A program made the position numbers and the translations under genes. Shown piece after piece: positions 1 to 7,470 of a DNA stretch of 18,202 nt (position 1 is the stretch's first letter; every line of letters begins with the position of its first letter). Source of the DNA: an uncultured Bacteroidota bacterium (GTDB taxonomy: Bacteria > Bacteroidota > Bacteroidia > Chitinophagales > Chitinophagaceae); assembly GCA_903912405.1 (NCBI GenBank), contig CAIWHF010000063.1:1-18202 (forward strand), given 5' to 3'. The notes under the pieces were generated by a model. It saw nothing but the letters and a program-made list of their open reading frames with translations, had not been told where the DNA came from and searched no databases.

Positions 1-2053
1 AAGAGAGCAAGAAATTAATGGTTTTACTTCACAGAGTAATTTCAAAGTGGATGCCTATTTGATCGCTCCCGATAGCGAAAAAAGACCCTTGCAATTTAAA
101 GCAGAACTTAGTGACAAGTTTTCTAAAAATGAAGAGGCTAAAGCATTTTTAGCATCTTGTATGCATGCCAGCTACCAAGTGGTAGATGTGCAAACAAAAC
201 CTACCAAAAAATCACCTACGGCTCCATTCACTACCTCTACCTTACAACAAGAGGCAAGTAGAAAATTAGGGTACTCGGTTACTCGAACCATGTCGGTAGC
301 ACAAAAACTCTATGAAAATGGTCATATAAGTTATATGCGTACCGATTCTGTTTCGCTTTCCGAAACAGCTATTGAAAATATTAAAGATGCCGTTACGAAT
401 AAATACGGAGCTTCTTATTTTCAAAGAAGAAAGTATGCCAATAAAAACGAATCGGCTCAAGAGGCGCATGAAGCGATACGACCAACCGATATGCATACAG
501 AAGATGTGGGGGACAGCGATGGACAACGATTATATGAATTAATTTGGAAGCGTACGATGGCGTCTCAAATGGCCGATGCAGAAATAGATCGTACCATTGC
601 TAAGATTGAAGTAAGTACTAATAAAGCGCTCCTTATGGCAAGTGGTGAAGTGATTACTTTTTATGGCTTTTTGAAAGCTTACCAAGAAAGTACGGATGAT
701 GAAGAAGACGATAAGGATGCTAATACCTCTAATTTACCACCACTGAAAATTGGTCAACAAGTAGACTTTAAAGAAATGCGCGCTATGCAACGCTTTTCTC
801 GTCCGCCTGCGCGCTATACAGAGGCGGCTTTGGTAAAAAAATTAGAAGAGTTGGGTATTGGCAGGCCATCTACCTACGCACCTACAATCAAAACAATTGT
901 AGATAGAGCGTATGTGGAGAAAGGAACGCAAGAGTCGGTTGTTAGAAATTTTGAACAATTGATTTTGAAAGAAAATCAGATTCAAGAAAGTGTTGAAAAG
1001 GAAAATACGGGAGGTAATAAAGGTAAATTAGTGCCAACAGATTTAGGTTTAGTGGTAACACAATTCCTTTCTGAAGGTTTTGATAAAATTATGGACTATA
1101 ATTTTACCGCAAAAATAGAACAAGAATTTGATGAGATTGCCATTGGGAAATTGGAGTGGGAAGAAATGCTTCGCCAATTTTATAAGCCCTTTCATGCCAC
1201 TGTAGAAGATTCTATGGCACAGCAAGGAAGAGTTACTGGAGAGCGGGAGTTAGGTGTAGATCCTAAGTCGGGCAAGCCAGTGATAGCTCGTTTAGGAAAA
1301 TATGGGGCTATGGTACAAATGGGCATTGCAGATGAGGAAGAAAAACCACAATTTGCTTCTCTAAACCCTAATCAAAGCATACAAACAATTACCCTGCAAG
1401 AAGCCTTAGATTTATTTAAGTTGCCTATGCATGTAGGTAAAAAAGAAGATATAGATGTCATTGTACATTCGGGCAGATTTGGCCCTTATATTAGTTGGGG
1501 CGAATTGAAAGTTTCTTTACCTAAAGGCTTAGATCCTTTAACGGTAGATTTTTCTAAAGCGTTACAACTCATTAGCGAGAAACAAGCAGCAGACGCACCC
1601 ATTGCTACATTTGATTCGAAACCTGTTACTAAAGGAACAGGTCGCTTTGGTCCGTTTATCAAATGGAATGATATGTATATTAATGTGCCTAGAAGATTTG
1701 ATTTTGAACATTTGTCAAAAGCAGATATCGATACCTTAATCAATGCAAAAATTGAAAAAGAATCTAAACGCTATATTCAACATTGGGAGTCGGAAAAAAT
1801 TGCTATTGAGAATGGACGTTGGGGCCCCTTCATTCGTTTTGGGAAACAAATGATCAAATTGGATAGGGTAGCAAATGGAGAAAAACAAACAGAAGCCTTA
1901 TTGCAAGCGCTTAGTTTGGAAGATGTGAAGAAGATGATTGAAGAGAAAATTCCAAATGCCTTTACTAAAAAAGCGAGTGTCAAAAAAGCGGTTGCTAAAA
2001 AAACAGTTACTAAAAAAGCAGTTGCCAAAAAATCAACAGCAGTAAAAAAATAA
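1..2053 (+). CDS. topA: DNA topoisomerase I, 5'-truncated by window edge
   Basis: Type IA topoisomerase that relaxes negative supercoils by cutting and passing single strands. The reading frame is open to the left edge (first full codon at base 2, reading REQEINGF), so the Toprim domain and part of the core lie outside; the GTG at 47 is an internal Val codon, not a start. The active-site motif ISYMRTDS is visible, with the catalytic Tyr codon at 332-334, followed by family landmarks such as QEAHEAIRPT and GIGRPSTYAPTI. The C-terminal third has about four Topoisom_C-type repeats centred on KYGAMVQMG, GRFGPYISW, GRFGPFIKW and GRWGPFIRF (about 1297-1840). It ends in a basic Lys/Ala/Val tail made of 15-bp tandem repeats. 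No CxxC zinc-ribbon pair is present, unlike E. coli TopA; repeat-type C-termini are known in other phyla. Identification is very secure. A strong terminator follows. Confidence 0.97.
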   Translation, partial: REQEINGFTSQSNFKVDAYLIAPDSEKRPLQFKAELSDKFSKNEEAKAFLASCMHASYQVVDVQTKPTKKSPTAPFTTSTLQQEASRKLGYSVTRTMSVAQKLYENGHISYMRTDSVSLSETAIENIKDAVTNKYGASYFQRRKYANKNESAQEAHEAIRPTDMHTEDVGDSDGQRLYELIWKRTMASQMADAEIDRTIAKIEVSTNKALLMASGEVITFYGFLKAYQESTDDEEDDKDANTSNLPPLKIGQQVDFKEMRAMQRFSRPPARYTEAALVKKLEELGIGRPSTYAPTIKTIVDRAYVEKGTQESVVRNFEQLILKENQIQESVEKENTGGNKGKLVPTDLGLVVTQFLSEGFDKIMDYNFTAKIEQEFDEIAIGKLEWEEMLRQFYKPFHATVEDSMAQQGRVTGERELGVDPKSGKPVIARLGKYGAMVQMGIADEEEKPQFASLNPNQSIQTITLQEALDLFKLPMHVGKKEDIDVIVHSGRFGPYISWGELKVSLPKGLDPLTVDFSKALQLISEKQAADAPIATFDSKPVTKGTGRFGPFIKWNDMYINVPRRFDFEHLSKADIDTLINAKIEKESKRYIQHWESEKIAIENGRWGPFIRFGKQMIKLDRVANGEKQTEALLQALSLEDVKKMIEEKIPNAFTKKASVKKAVAKKTVTKKAVAKKSTAVKK
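1967..2041 (+). repeat. Five 15-bp tandem units encoding the KKxxx tail of TopA
   Basis: Five consecutive in-frame 15-base units (1967-1981, 1982-1996, 1997-2011, 2012-2026, 2027-2041) each begin with AAAAAA and encode KKASV, KKAVA, KKTVT, KKAVA and KKSTA, then VKK and the stop. The units differ at several bases, so this is an old, diverged repeat. The product is a flexible, positively charged tail like histone H1-type tails, which in topoisomerases of other bacteria help DNA binding and processivity. That role here is inference. Confidence 0.85.
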
Positions 2054-2075
2054 ATAATTACTTTTCAACAGCTTT

Positions 2076-2108
2076 AAAAACGAATGTGCAAAACACATTC
2101 GTTTTTTT
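2076..2108 (+). terminator. Rho-independent terminator after topA
   Basis: A perfect stem with arms at 2076-2088 and 2094-2106 (core CGAATGTG/CACATTCG, extended by A5/T5) closes a five-base CAAAA loop and runs into a T7 tract at 2102-2108. It lies 23 bases after the topA stop, which separates topA from the next gene on the same strand. Confidence 0.9.
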
Positions 2109-2148
2109 GTTTATTATACCAATCATTTGTTTTTATTTTGAATAATCT

Positions 2149-3024
2149 ATGACCGAGCGCAACGAATTAAATGCAATTATTCAATTATTAGAGGATCCAG
2201 ATCAGGAAGTATATGGAGTGGTCTCTAATAAATTAGTGGAGTACGGCACTGCACTCGTCCCTTCTTTGCTGCAAGTACAGTATGCCAGTACTTCAGATTT
2301 AATGCAAGAAAGAATTGATATTATTATACATCAGATTCAATTGAAAGATGCAATAGCGCAATTTAAACATTGGCAATCTTTAAGGACCCCTTCTATTATA
2401 GACGGTTTAATGATTGTATCTTCTATTATCAATGTGCAATTTGACAAAGAGGCTACCTTACAATTGTTCGAGCAAATGCGTAAAAGCTGTTGGTTGGAAT
2501 TAAATCATTATCTAACATCCTTAGAGAAAATCACTACGCTTAATAGTGTACTTTTTAATCACCTGCATTTTAAAGGGGAGTTAGATATGACAAAAGAAGA
2601 GCAATTATTCAATATTGAGTTTGTTTTGCAGTTCAAAAAAGGCAACATGCTTTCTATGGGCGCATTATATATGGCATTGGCTCAAGTATTAGATTTGCCA
2701 GTAAAACTAATTAAAGTTGAAGATCATTATTTGTTGGCTTATGTTGATAGTCAGATTTCTTTTCTAGATCCTGAGCAAAAACCTATTGAATCCATTCAGT
2801 TTTTTATAAATCCATTGCTTGGCGATATTTATTCTATGGAAGAAATTGATGCTTTTCTAAAAACTCAAGAAGTGAACATTGAAAAAGATAAGTTTCCATT
2901 TCATACCAATGAAAGTTTATTATTGCATTATACCGAGAATATGTTTCAGTTTTATACCTATAAGGAAGCGTATGAACTTGCAGATTTAATGAAGGCTTTT
3001 CTACTCGGGATTAAACATCCTTAG
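2149..3024 (+). CDS. SirB1-like transglutaminase-fold protein
   Basis: A 291-residue soluble protein with no signal peptide. The N-terminal half (about 1-140) is helical and leucine-rich. The segment from about 160 to 225 (LQFKKGNMLSMGALYMALAQVLDLPVKLI, then DHYLLAYVD and ISFLDPEQKP) matches the SirB1/Transglut_core2 pattern, in which an R/K-G-x-x-x-S-x-x-x-x-Y helix is followed by a His strand and a D-P motif. As in SirB1 proteins generally, Ser/Met occupies the site where true transglutaminases carry the catalytic Cys, so enzymatic activity is doubtful; the family's molecular role is not established. The ATG at 2149 has no clear Shine-Dalgarno. A weak TATTTTG at 2134-2140, one T short of the Bacteroidota -7 box, lies just upstream. 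The 3' end overlaps the convergent queG by 14 bases. Confidence 0.72.
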   Translation: MTERNELNAIIQLLEDPDQEVYGVVSNKLVEYGTALVPSLLQVQYASTSDLMQERIDIIIHQIQLKDAIAQFKHWQSLRTPSIIDGLMIVSSIINVQFDKEATLQLFEQMRKSCWLELNHYLTSLEKITTLNSVLFNHLHFKGELDMTKEEQLFNIEFVLQFKKGNMLSMGALYMALAQVLDLPVKLIKVEDHYLLAYVDSQISFLDPEQKPIESIQFFINPLLGDIYSMEEIDAFLKTQEVNIEKDKFPFHTNESLLLHYTENMFQFYTYKEAYELADLMKAFLLGIKHP

Positions 3025-3943
3025 CTTTATTTAAAAACTGTATGTTACGATGCAATCCTTTCCATTTACTTCTTTTTAATGGACTATGTTTGAATAGGGT
3101 ATTAAACGTACTTTCTTCAATAGCTTCCCATTCTTGAGAGCTTAAATTAAGAATTTCTTTATGCGCTGTGAAAGCTTGTTCGGTATGTGGTTTCGAAAAT
3201 CGATTCCAAGGGCAAACGTCTTGACAAACATCGCATCCAAAAAGCCAGTTATCCATTTTGCCCTCAAACTCATTGGGAATTAACTGATCTTTTAATTCAA
3301 TAGTTAGATAAGAAATACATTTGGAGGCATCAATGCTTTTGTTGTCTATGATAGCGTCTGTTGGGCATGCATCGATACATCTGGTGCAAGTGCCACAATG
3401 ATCCGTTTTAAAAGTCGGGTCGGGCGCTAATTCTAAATCACAAATAATGGTGGCGATAAAGAAAAAAGATCCAGCTTGTTTATTTATTAAATTGCCGTTT
3501 TTACCAATCCAACCTAAACCACTTTTATTGGCCCAAGTGCGCTCTAATACGGGTGCGCTATCTACAAATCCTCTGCCGTCTATTTGTCCAATGTGTTTAT
3601 TTATGAATGCGAAAAGTGCTTTTAATTTCTCTTTTATCACCTCATGATAATCATATCCCCAAGCATATTTGGCAATTTTAGGAGCTGTGCTGGATTGATT
3701 TTCTTCAGGGTAATAATTGAGTAATAAAGTAATAACACTTTTAGCATTAGGCACTAATTTCCTAGGGTCTACACGTAGATCAAAATGATTTTCTAAATAA
3801 CTCATTTTGCCGTGGTAATTATTTTTTAAAAAGGATTCTAGTCGAACTGCATCTTGTTCTAAAAATTCAGCTTTAGCAAAACCAACACTCATAAAGCCTA
3901 ATCGTAAGGCTTCTTGTTGAATGCGTTGTTTGTTGCTTAGCAT
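3011..3943 (-). CDS. queG: Epoxyqueuosine reductase QueG
   Basis: Cobalamin-dependent iron-sulfur enzyme that reduces epoxyqueuosine to queuosine at tRNA wobble position 34 (tRNA Asp, Asn, His, Tyr), the last step of the pathway, in the cytoplasm. All eight cluster cysteines are visible: C183, C186, C189 and C193 in CGTCTRCIDACP, C209, and C237, C240 and C244 in GCDVCQDVCPWN, enough for two 4Fe-4S clusters. The segment VDSAPVLERTWANKSGLGWIGKN (131-149 region, cited in part) contains the conserved Asp129 and the cobalamin-site signature. At 310 residues it is the short form without the C-terminal HEAT-like extension of longer homologues such as the E. coli protein. It is the last gene of the ribD-permease-yigZ-queG cluster; its ATG is one base beyond the yigZ stop, suggesting translational coupling. 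Confidence 0.95.
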   Translation of the reverse strand: MLSNKQRIQQEALRLGFMSVGFAKAEFLEQDAVRLESFLKNNYHGKMSYLENHFDLRVDPRKLVPNAKSVITLLLNYYPEENQSSTAPKIAKYAWGYDYHEVIKEKLKALFAFINKHIGQIDGRGFVDSAPVLERTWANKSGLGWIGKNGNLINKQAGSFFFIATIICDLELAPDPTFKTDHCGTCTRCIDACPTDAIIDNKSIDASKCISYLTIELKDQLIPNEFEGKMDNWLFGCDVCQDVCPWNRFSKPHTEQAFTAHKEILNLSSQEWEAIEESTFNTLFKHSPLKRSKWKGLHRNIQFLNKAKDV

Positions 3944-3944
3944 A

Positions 3945-4556
3945 TTAGGAAATTTTATGGAGTTGTAATAGGGGCATTAGATGCAATTGCTTTAGCACAG
4001 TTTCTTCAACAGCTAATGCAACCTTGAAATCAATAATACAGAATAATTGTAAATCTTGGTGCGTAATGATGCAATTATTTTTTTTCAAAACTACCAAGGC
4101 ATCATTATAGTAATTATAATTAATTTCTAATTGGTACGCGTTTGTAATTTCTATTGTTATTAATTTATTTTCTTGAAGCACTAATCTAGTAGCCGTTTTG
4201 TAGGCATTAATTAATCCTGGCACACCCAATAAGGTGCCCCCAAAATAGCGAACCACCACTACAAGTACATCGGTAAGTTCCATGCTGTCTATCTGTCCTA
4301 AGATTGGCTTGCCGGCACTTCCAGCGGGTTCTCCATCGTCATTAGCTCGATATTGCAATCCATTAGTTCCCATTCTAAAGGCATAACAAAAATGAACAGC
4401 TTTAAAATGCTCTTTTTTCAATTGTTCTACAATAGGTTTTAATAAACGCAGCTCTGAAAAAGGAAAGGAGTAAGCAATAAATCTACTGCCTCTATCTTTA
4501 AACTCGGCAATTTGAGTATCTGCTATACTTGTATATGCGTTAATTTTTTCTGACAT
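3945..4556 (-). CDS. yigZ: YigZ/IMPACT family protein (UPF0029)
   Basis: A 203-residue cytoplasmic protein of the YigZ/IMPACT family. The N-terminal UPF0029 domain (about 15-125) shows the diagnostic pieces KAVHFCYAFRMG, RANDDGEPAGSAGKPIL and VVVRYFGGTLLGVPGLI. The C-terminal part (about 135-200) fits the ferredoxin-like DUF1949 domain. Eukaryotic IMPACT regulates the GCN2 kinase; the bacterial role is poorly defined, with ribosome or nucleic-acid contact only proposed. It sits between the DMT permease (three bases upstream) and queG (one base downstream) and is almost surely co-transcribed with both. Family membership is secure; function is not. Confidence 0.93.
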   Translation of the reverse strand: MSEKINAYTSIADTQIAEFKDRGSRFIAYSFPFSELRLLKPIVEQLKKEHFKAVHFCYAFRMGTNGLQYRANDDGEPAGSAGKPILGQIDSMELTDVLVVVVRYFGGTLLGVPGLINAYKTATRLVLQENKLITIEITNAYQLEINYNYYNDALVVLKKNNCIITHQDLQLFCIIDFKVALAVEETVLKQLHLMPLLQLHKIS

Positions 4557-4559
4557 GGA

Positions 4560-5432
4560 TTAAAATAAATCTTCGAAAGCAATTAGTAGTATAGCCGCTA
4601 TTCCCAAAAGAAGTCCAATAGTATTGACTTTATTCATTCGTTCTTTAAATAAAAAGAGTGCTGCTATTGCTGCGCAAACAACAACCCCAATATTGGCAAT
4701 TGGAATGATTGCAGAGCTATTCATGATATGACTGTTGAGGAGTTTTATAAAAAAATAAATTGAAAAGTAGTTGGGGATACCCAAAATACAGCCAGCCACT
4801 ATATTCTTAAATGCAAATTTGGTTTTTTTACGAATTAGATTTTGGATGAGTATGCCCATGCCTATAATAGCAGCAGTACTAAATACATAGATGGTGAAGT
4901 AGGCTTGATCCTCTGTATTATTCAAGAAAGTAGTTTCTACAAATTTTACAAAACTATCTAGTAAGCCACTTAGTAAAAATAATAGTGCAATGAGTTTCCA
5001 AGAGTTTTGCTTTTCTGCCTTTTCTGTTTTTTTAGACGAAAAATATACAGCAGGGATAGCCAATAAAATCCCAATGATTCTCAATGTAGTAGATGTTTCG
5101 TTATAAGCGATTATAGAAATGATTACAGGAATTATTAAGGATAGCTTATTGGAAATAGTAGTAGCTGTTATGCCAATTGTTTTTGTGCAATATCCTATAA
5201 GATTAAATACACTTATAAATGCTATGCCCATAATAATGGCATAGGGCAGCCATGCTGCATGGATTTGTGTGGTAGTATAAGGCATGTCACCCAAATACCA
5301 AGTACCTGTTATAACACAGGTGATGTAATTAAATACAATAGCTTGAAAGGTATCTATATTGTATTTAGGGAATATTTTAAATAAAACGGATAAAAGGGTA
5401 TTTAAAACTATGACGAGTATAAAGTAAATCAT
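4560..5432 (-). CDS. DMT-superfamily (EamA-like) permease
   Basis: A 290-residue, very hydrophobic protein with roughly ten transmembrane helices in two halves of five, the layout of drug/metabolite transporters. The N-terminus (MIYFILVIVLNTLLSVLFKIF) is helix 1. A charged loop SSKKTEKAEKQNSW (about 132-145) divides the halves, and the last helix ends just before the C-terminal FEDLF. The substrate cannot be read from the sequence; EamA proteins export amino acids, metabolites or drugs, or import various solutes. Its ATG directly abuts the ribD stop codon (5433-5435), so translation is probably coupled to ribD. A link to flavin transport is tempting from position alone, but nothing in the protein supports it. 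Confidence 0.85.
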   Translation of the reverse strand: MIYFILVIVLNTLLSVLFKIFPKYNIDTFQAIVFNYITCVITGTWYLGDMPYTTTQIHAAWLPYAIIMGIAFISVFNLIGYCTKTIGITATTISNKLSLIIPVIISIIAYNETSTTLRIIGILLAIPAVYFSSKKTEKAEKQNSWKLIALLFLLSGLLDSFVKFVETTFLNNTEDQAYFTIYVFSTAAIIGMGILIQNLIRKKTKFAFKNIVAGCILGIPNYFSIYFFIKLLNSHIMNSSAIIPIANIGVVVCAAIAALFLFKERMNKVNTIGLLLGIAAILLIAFEDLF

Positions 5433-6479
5433 TTATATAAATTGATTGTCTTGGTGTTTGTAGATAGCAATATTATTGTCTTTTAATTTAAATGTATTTA
5501 TGCAGCGCTCTTTTTTTAAGATGGGTGCTTTAATTCCTTCTTTTAATGATGCCTTGCTTACGCATACATTGGCTTCGTCCCACAAATCACTTTTAATAAA
5601 TTCATTTAAGGTAAATGGTCCGCCTTCAATTAACACAGCGCTTATTTGTTGGGTATGTAAGTAATCTACAATTTGATTAGGTATAGGTTGTTCTTCTGTT
5701 AATCGCACCCATTTTAAATGTTCTTGTATTTCATTTTTTAAATAGTTAAAAATAATTGTGTTGCTTTCTTTATTAAATACACTAGCTTGTAAATCTAATT
5801 TTAATAAGGGGTCAATTACAATTCTCGTTGCTTGTTGCGCAGTAGCATAGCTACTAGTAAGCAAGGGATTATCTATGGAAACCGTATTCCTCCCCACTAA
5901 AATGGATGGAATTTGCGATCGTAATTGTTGCATCCAAAGTTTATGCAAACGATTGCTTATGGATATGCGTTGCTTTGAATTACCTACAAACCCATCGCTT
6001 GTTGCGGCCCATTTCAAATAGATATAAGGCCTTTTTTTTATAATATTGGTAAAAAATACTTTGTTTAATTGCAATCCTTCTTGCTCTAATATGCCGCAAC
6101 GTACTTCTATACCATGTTGTTGTAAATAGTCAATACCATTGCCGTTTACTTGCTCAAAAGGGTCTTTGTTGCAGATCACAACTTGTTTGATGCCACTTGC
6201 TACCACTAAATGAGAACAGGGAGGTGTTTTGCCAAAATGAGCACAAGGCTCTAAATTGACATATAAGCAACTTTGAGCAATCAGTGCTTGGTCTTGTTCC
6301 GCTACGCTATTGATACAGTTTACTTCTGCATGCGGACCGCCGTAATAAGCATGATAGCCTTCTCCAATAATACGATTGTTATATACTAATACCGCACCCA
6401 CTAAAGGGTTGGGTGCAGCTTTAACTGCTCCTTTTCGAGCAAGATCAAAACAGCGACGCATAAACAACTCCTTATTCAT
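5433..6479 (-). CDS. ribD: Bifunctional riboflavin deaminase/reductase RibD
   Basis: Carries out the second and third steps of riboflavin synthesis: deamination of the GTP-derived diaminopyrimidine, then NADPH-dependent reduction of the ribosyl side chain. The N-terminal CDA-fold domain (1-145) has the zinc and proton-shuttle residues H50 and E52 in GGPHAEVNCI, and C79 and C88 in NLEPCAHFGKTPPCSH. The C-terminal RibD_C reductase domain (about 150-345) has PYIYLKWAATSDGF, VGRNTVSIDNPLLT and LIEGGPFTLNEF. At 348 residues it is of normal length and apparently intact. It is first in the four-gene minus-strand cluster. The other rib genes are not in this window, and the short region before the ATG has no room for an FMN riboswitch. 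Confidence 0.96.
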   Translation of the reverse strand: MNKELFMRRCFDLARKGAVKAAPNPLVGAVLVYNNRIIGEGYHAYYGGPHAEVNCINSVAEQDQALIAQSCLYVNLEPCAHFGKTPPCSHLVVASGIKQVVICNKDPFEQVNGNGIDYLQQHGIEVRCGILEQEGLQLNKVFFTNIIKKRPYIYLKWAATSDGFVGNSKQRISISNRLHKLWMQQLRSQIPSILVGRNTVSIDNPLLTSSYATAQQATRIVIDPLLKLDLQASVFNKESNTIIFNYLKNEIQEHLKWVRLTEEQPIPNQIVDYLHTQQISAVLIEGGPFTLNEFIKSDLWDEANVCVSKASLKEGIKAPILKKERCINTFKLKDNNIAIYKHQDNQFI

Positions 6480-6553
6480 AACTGTAAAATTGCATAAAAG
6501 ATTTTATATACCCTCTAAATTCGATTATTCATTTTAAAATCAGGCTTTATTAT

Positions 6554-6561
6554 TACTTTTG
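6554..6561 (+). promoter_or_regulatory. Possible Bacteroidota -7 box (TACTTTTG) for prmC
   Basis: An exact TAnnTTTG match ends seven bases before the preferred prmC ATG, in the 89-base ribD/prmC divergent gap. No TTG lies at the expected -33 distance (17-23 bases upstream). If it is used, the prmC leader would be only a few bases long. I see no equivalent exact box for ribD in the same gap. Confidence 0.35.
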
Positions 6562-6568
6562 ATTGATC

Positions 6569-7426
6569 ATGATTACAATTAAACAGGCGTTACACAATAG
6601 TATTGCTGCTTTGCAAAAGAGCTACGACGATCGAGAAGCAAGAGCAATCAGTCAGCTTTTGATAGAACATATTACGCAGTACACAAAGTTGGATGTTTTA
6701 ATGCATGCTAATGAATTGCTATTTGAAGCGCAAATGCAAGCGTATCATGCTGCCTTAGAACGATTGCAGAAGCTTGAGCCTATCCAATATGTGTTGGGCT
6801 ATGCTTGGTTTATGAATAAAAAGTTAGCGGTCAATAATGCGGTATTGATACCAAGACCAGAAACGGAAGAATTAATTAGCTTAATTAAAGAACATCATGC
6901 AAGTGATGCACCGCTCTCTATTTTAGAAATTGGTACCGGTTCAGGATGTATTGCCATTGCTCTTAAAGCACATTTTAAAGCAGCTAATATATTGGCTATA
7001 GATATTAGTGAAGCAGCTTTGGCTGTTGCCAAAGAAAATGCCAAGCAGCATCATTGTGTCATAGATTTCCAGCTAGTTGACTTTTTAAATTTGGATGAGC
7101 ATATAGCCTTTCCAAAGTTTGATATCATTGTTTCCAATCCACCTTATATTCCCATACAAGAAAAAGTAACGATGGAGCAACATGTGATTCAACATGAGCC
7201 GGATAATGCACTATTTGTTCCTAATAATACGCCCTTAGTATTTTTTCAAGCAATAGCGCACTATGCCATGCAGCAAAACTATGGTCCTATAGCTATTTAC
7301 TGCGAACTCCATCAAGATTTTGCCTTGCAGACGAAGGCATTGTTTGAAAATGAAGGATACACTTCGGTAAGTATCTACAAAGATGTTTTTGAAAATTGGC
7401 GAATGTTAAAAGCTATAAAAAAATAA
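6569..7426 (+). CDS. prmC: Peptide chain release factor N5-glutamine methyltransferase PrmC
   Basis: Transfers a methyl group from S-adenosylmethionine to the Gln of the GGQ motif in release factors RF1/RF2, which speeds peptide release. The helical N-terminal domain (1-75) is followed by the linker signature LIPRPETE (93-100), the SAM-binding motif EIGTGSGCIAIAL (120-132), the acidic AIDIS strand end (143-147), and the substrate Gln-binding NPPY motif (190-193) continuing into IP. I chose the ATG at 6569, giving 285 residues; a frame-matched TTG at 6563 lies only two codons earlier and is less likely. The last six codons and the stop lie inside the left arm of a 60-bp palindrome. Confidence 0.95.
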   Translation: MITIKQALHNSIAALQKSYDDREARAISQLLIEHITQYTKLDVLMHANELLFEAQMQAYHAALERLQKLEPIQYVLGYAWFMNKKLAVNNAVLIPRPETEELISLIKEHHASDAPLSILEIGTGSGCIAIALKAHFKAANILAIDISEAALAVAKENAKQHHCVIDFQLVDFLNLDEHIAFPKFDIIVSNPPYIPIQEKVTMEQHVIQHEPDNALFVPNNTPLVFFQAIAHYAMQQNYGPIAIYCELHQDFALQTKALFENEGYTSVSIYKDVFENWRMLKAIKK

Positions 7427-7466
7427 AGGACTGCCTAGGCAGTCCTTTATTTTTTTATAGCTTTTA
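7407..7466. terminator. Perfect 60-bp palindrome, probable two-way terminator prmC/aconitase
   Basis: Bases 7407-7436 and 7437-7466 are exact reverse complements (30-bp arms, no mismatch, no spacer). The GC-rich heart is GGACTGCC/GGCAGTCC, flanked by A7 on the left and T7 on the right, so the RNA from either strand gives a hairpin followed by a U-tract. It lies between convergent genes: the left arm holds the last codons and stop of prmC, and the right arm ends four bases before the aconitase stop codon. In RNA the few central bases would form the loop. Confidence 0.9.
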
Positions 7467-7470
7467 GATA

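Noticed and set aside
47..49. GTG as the start of topA
   Set aside because: The frame continues open to the window edge with TopA-like sequence (REQEINGF), and the Toprim domain must lie upstream, so this is an internal codon.
6480..6568. FMN riboswitch before ribD
   Set aside because: The divergent gap is only 89 bases, shorter than the conserved FMN aptamer plus expression platform, and none of its conserved stretches is visible.
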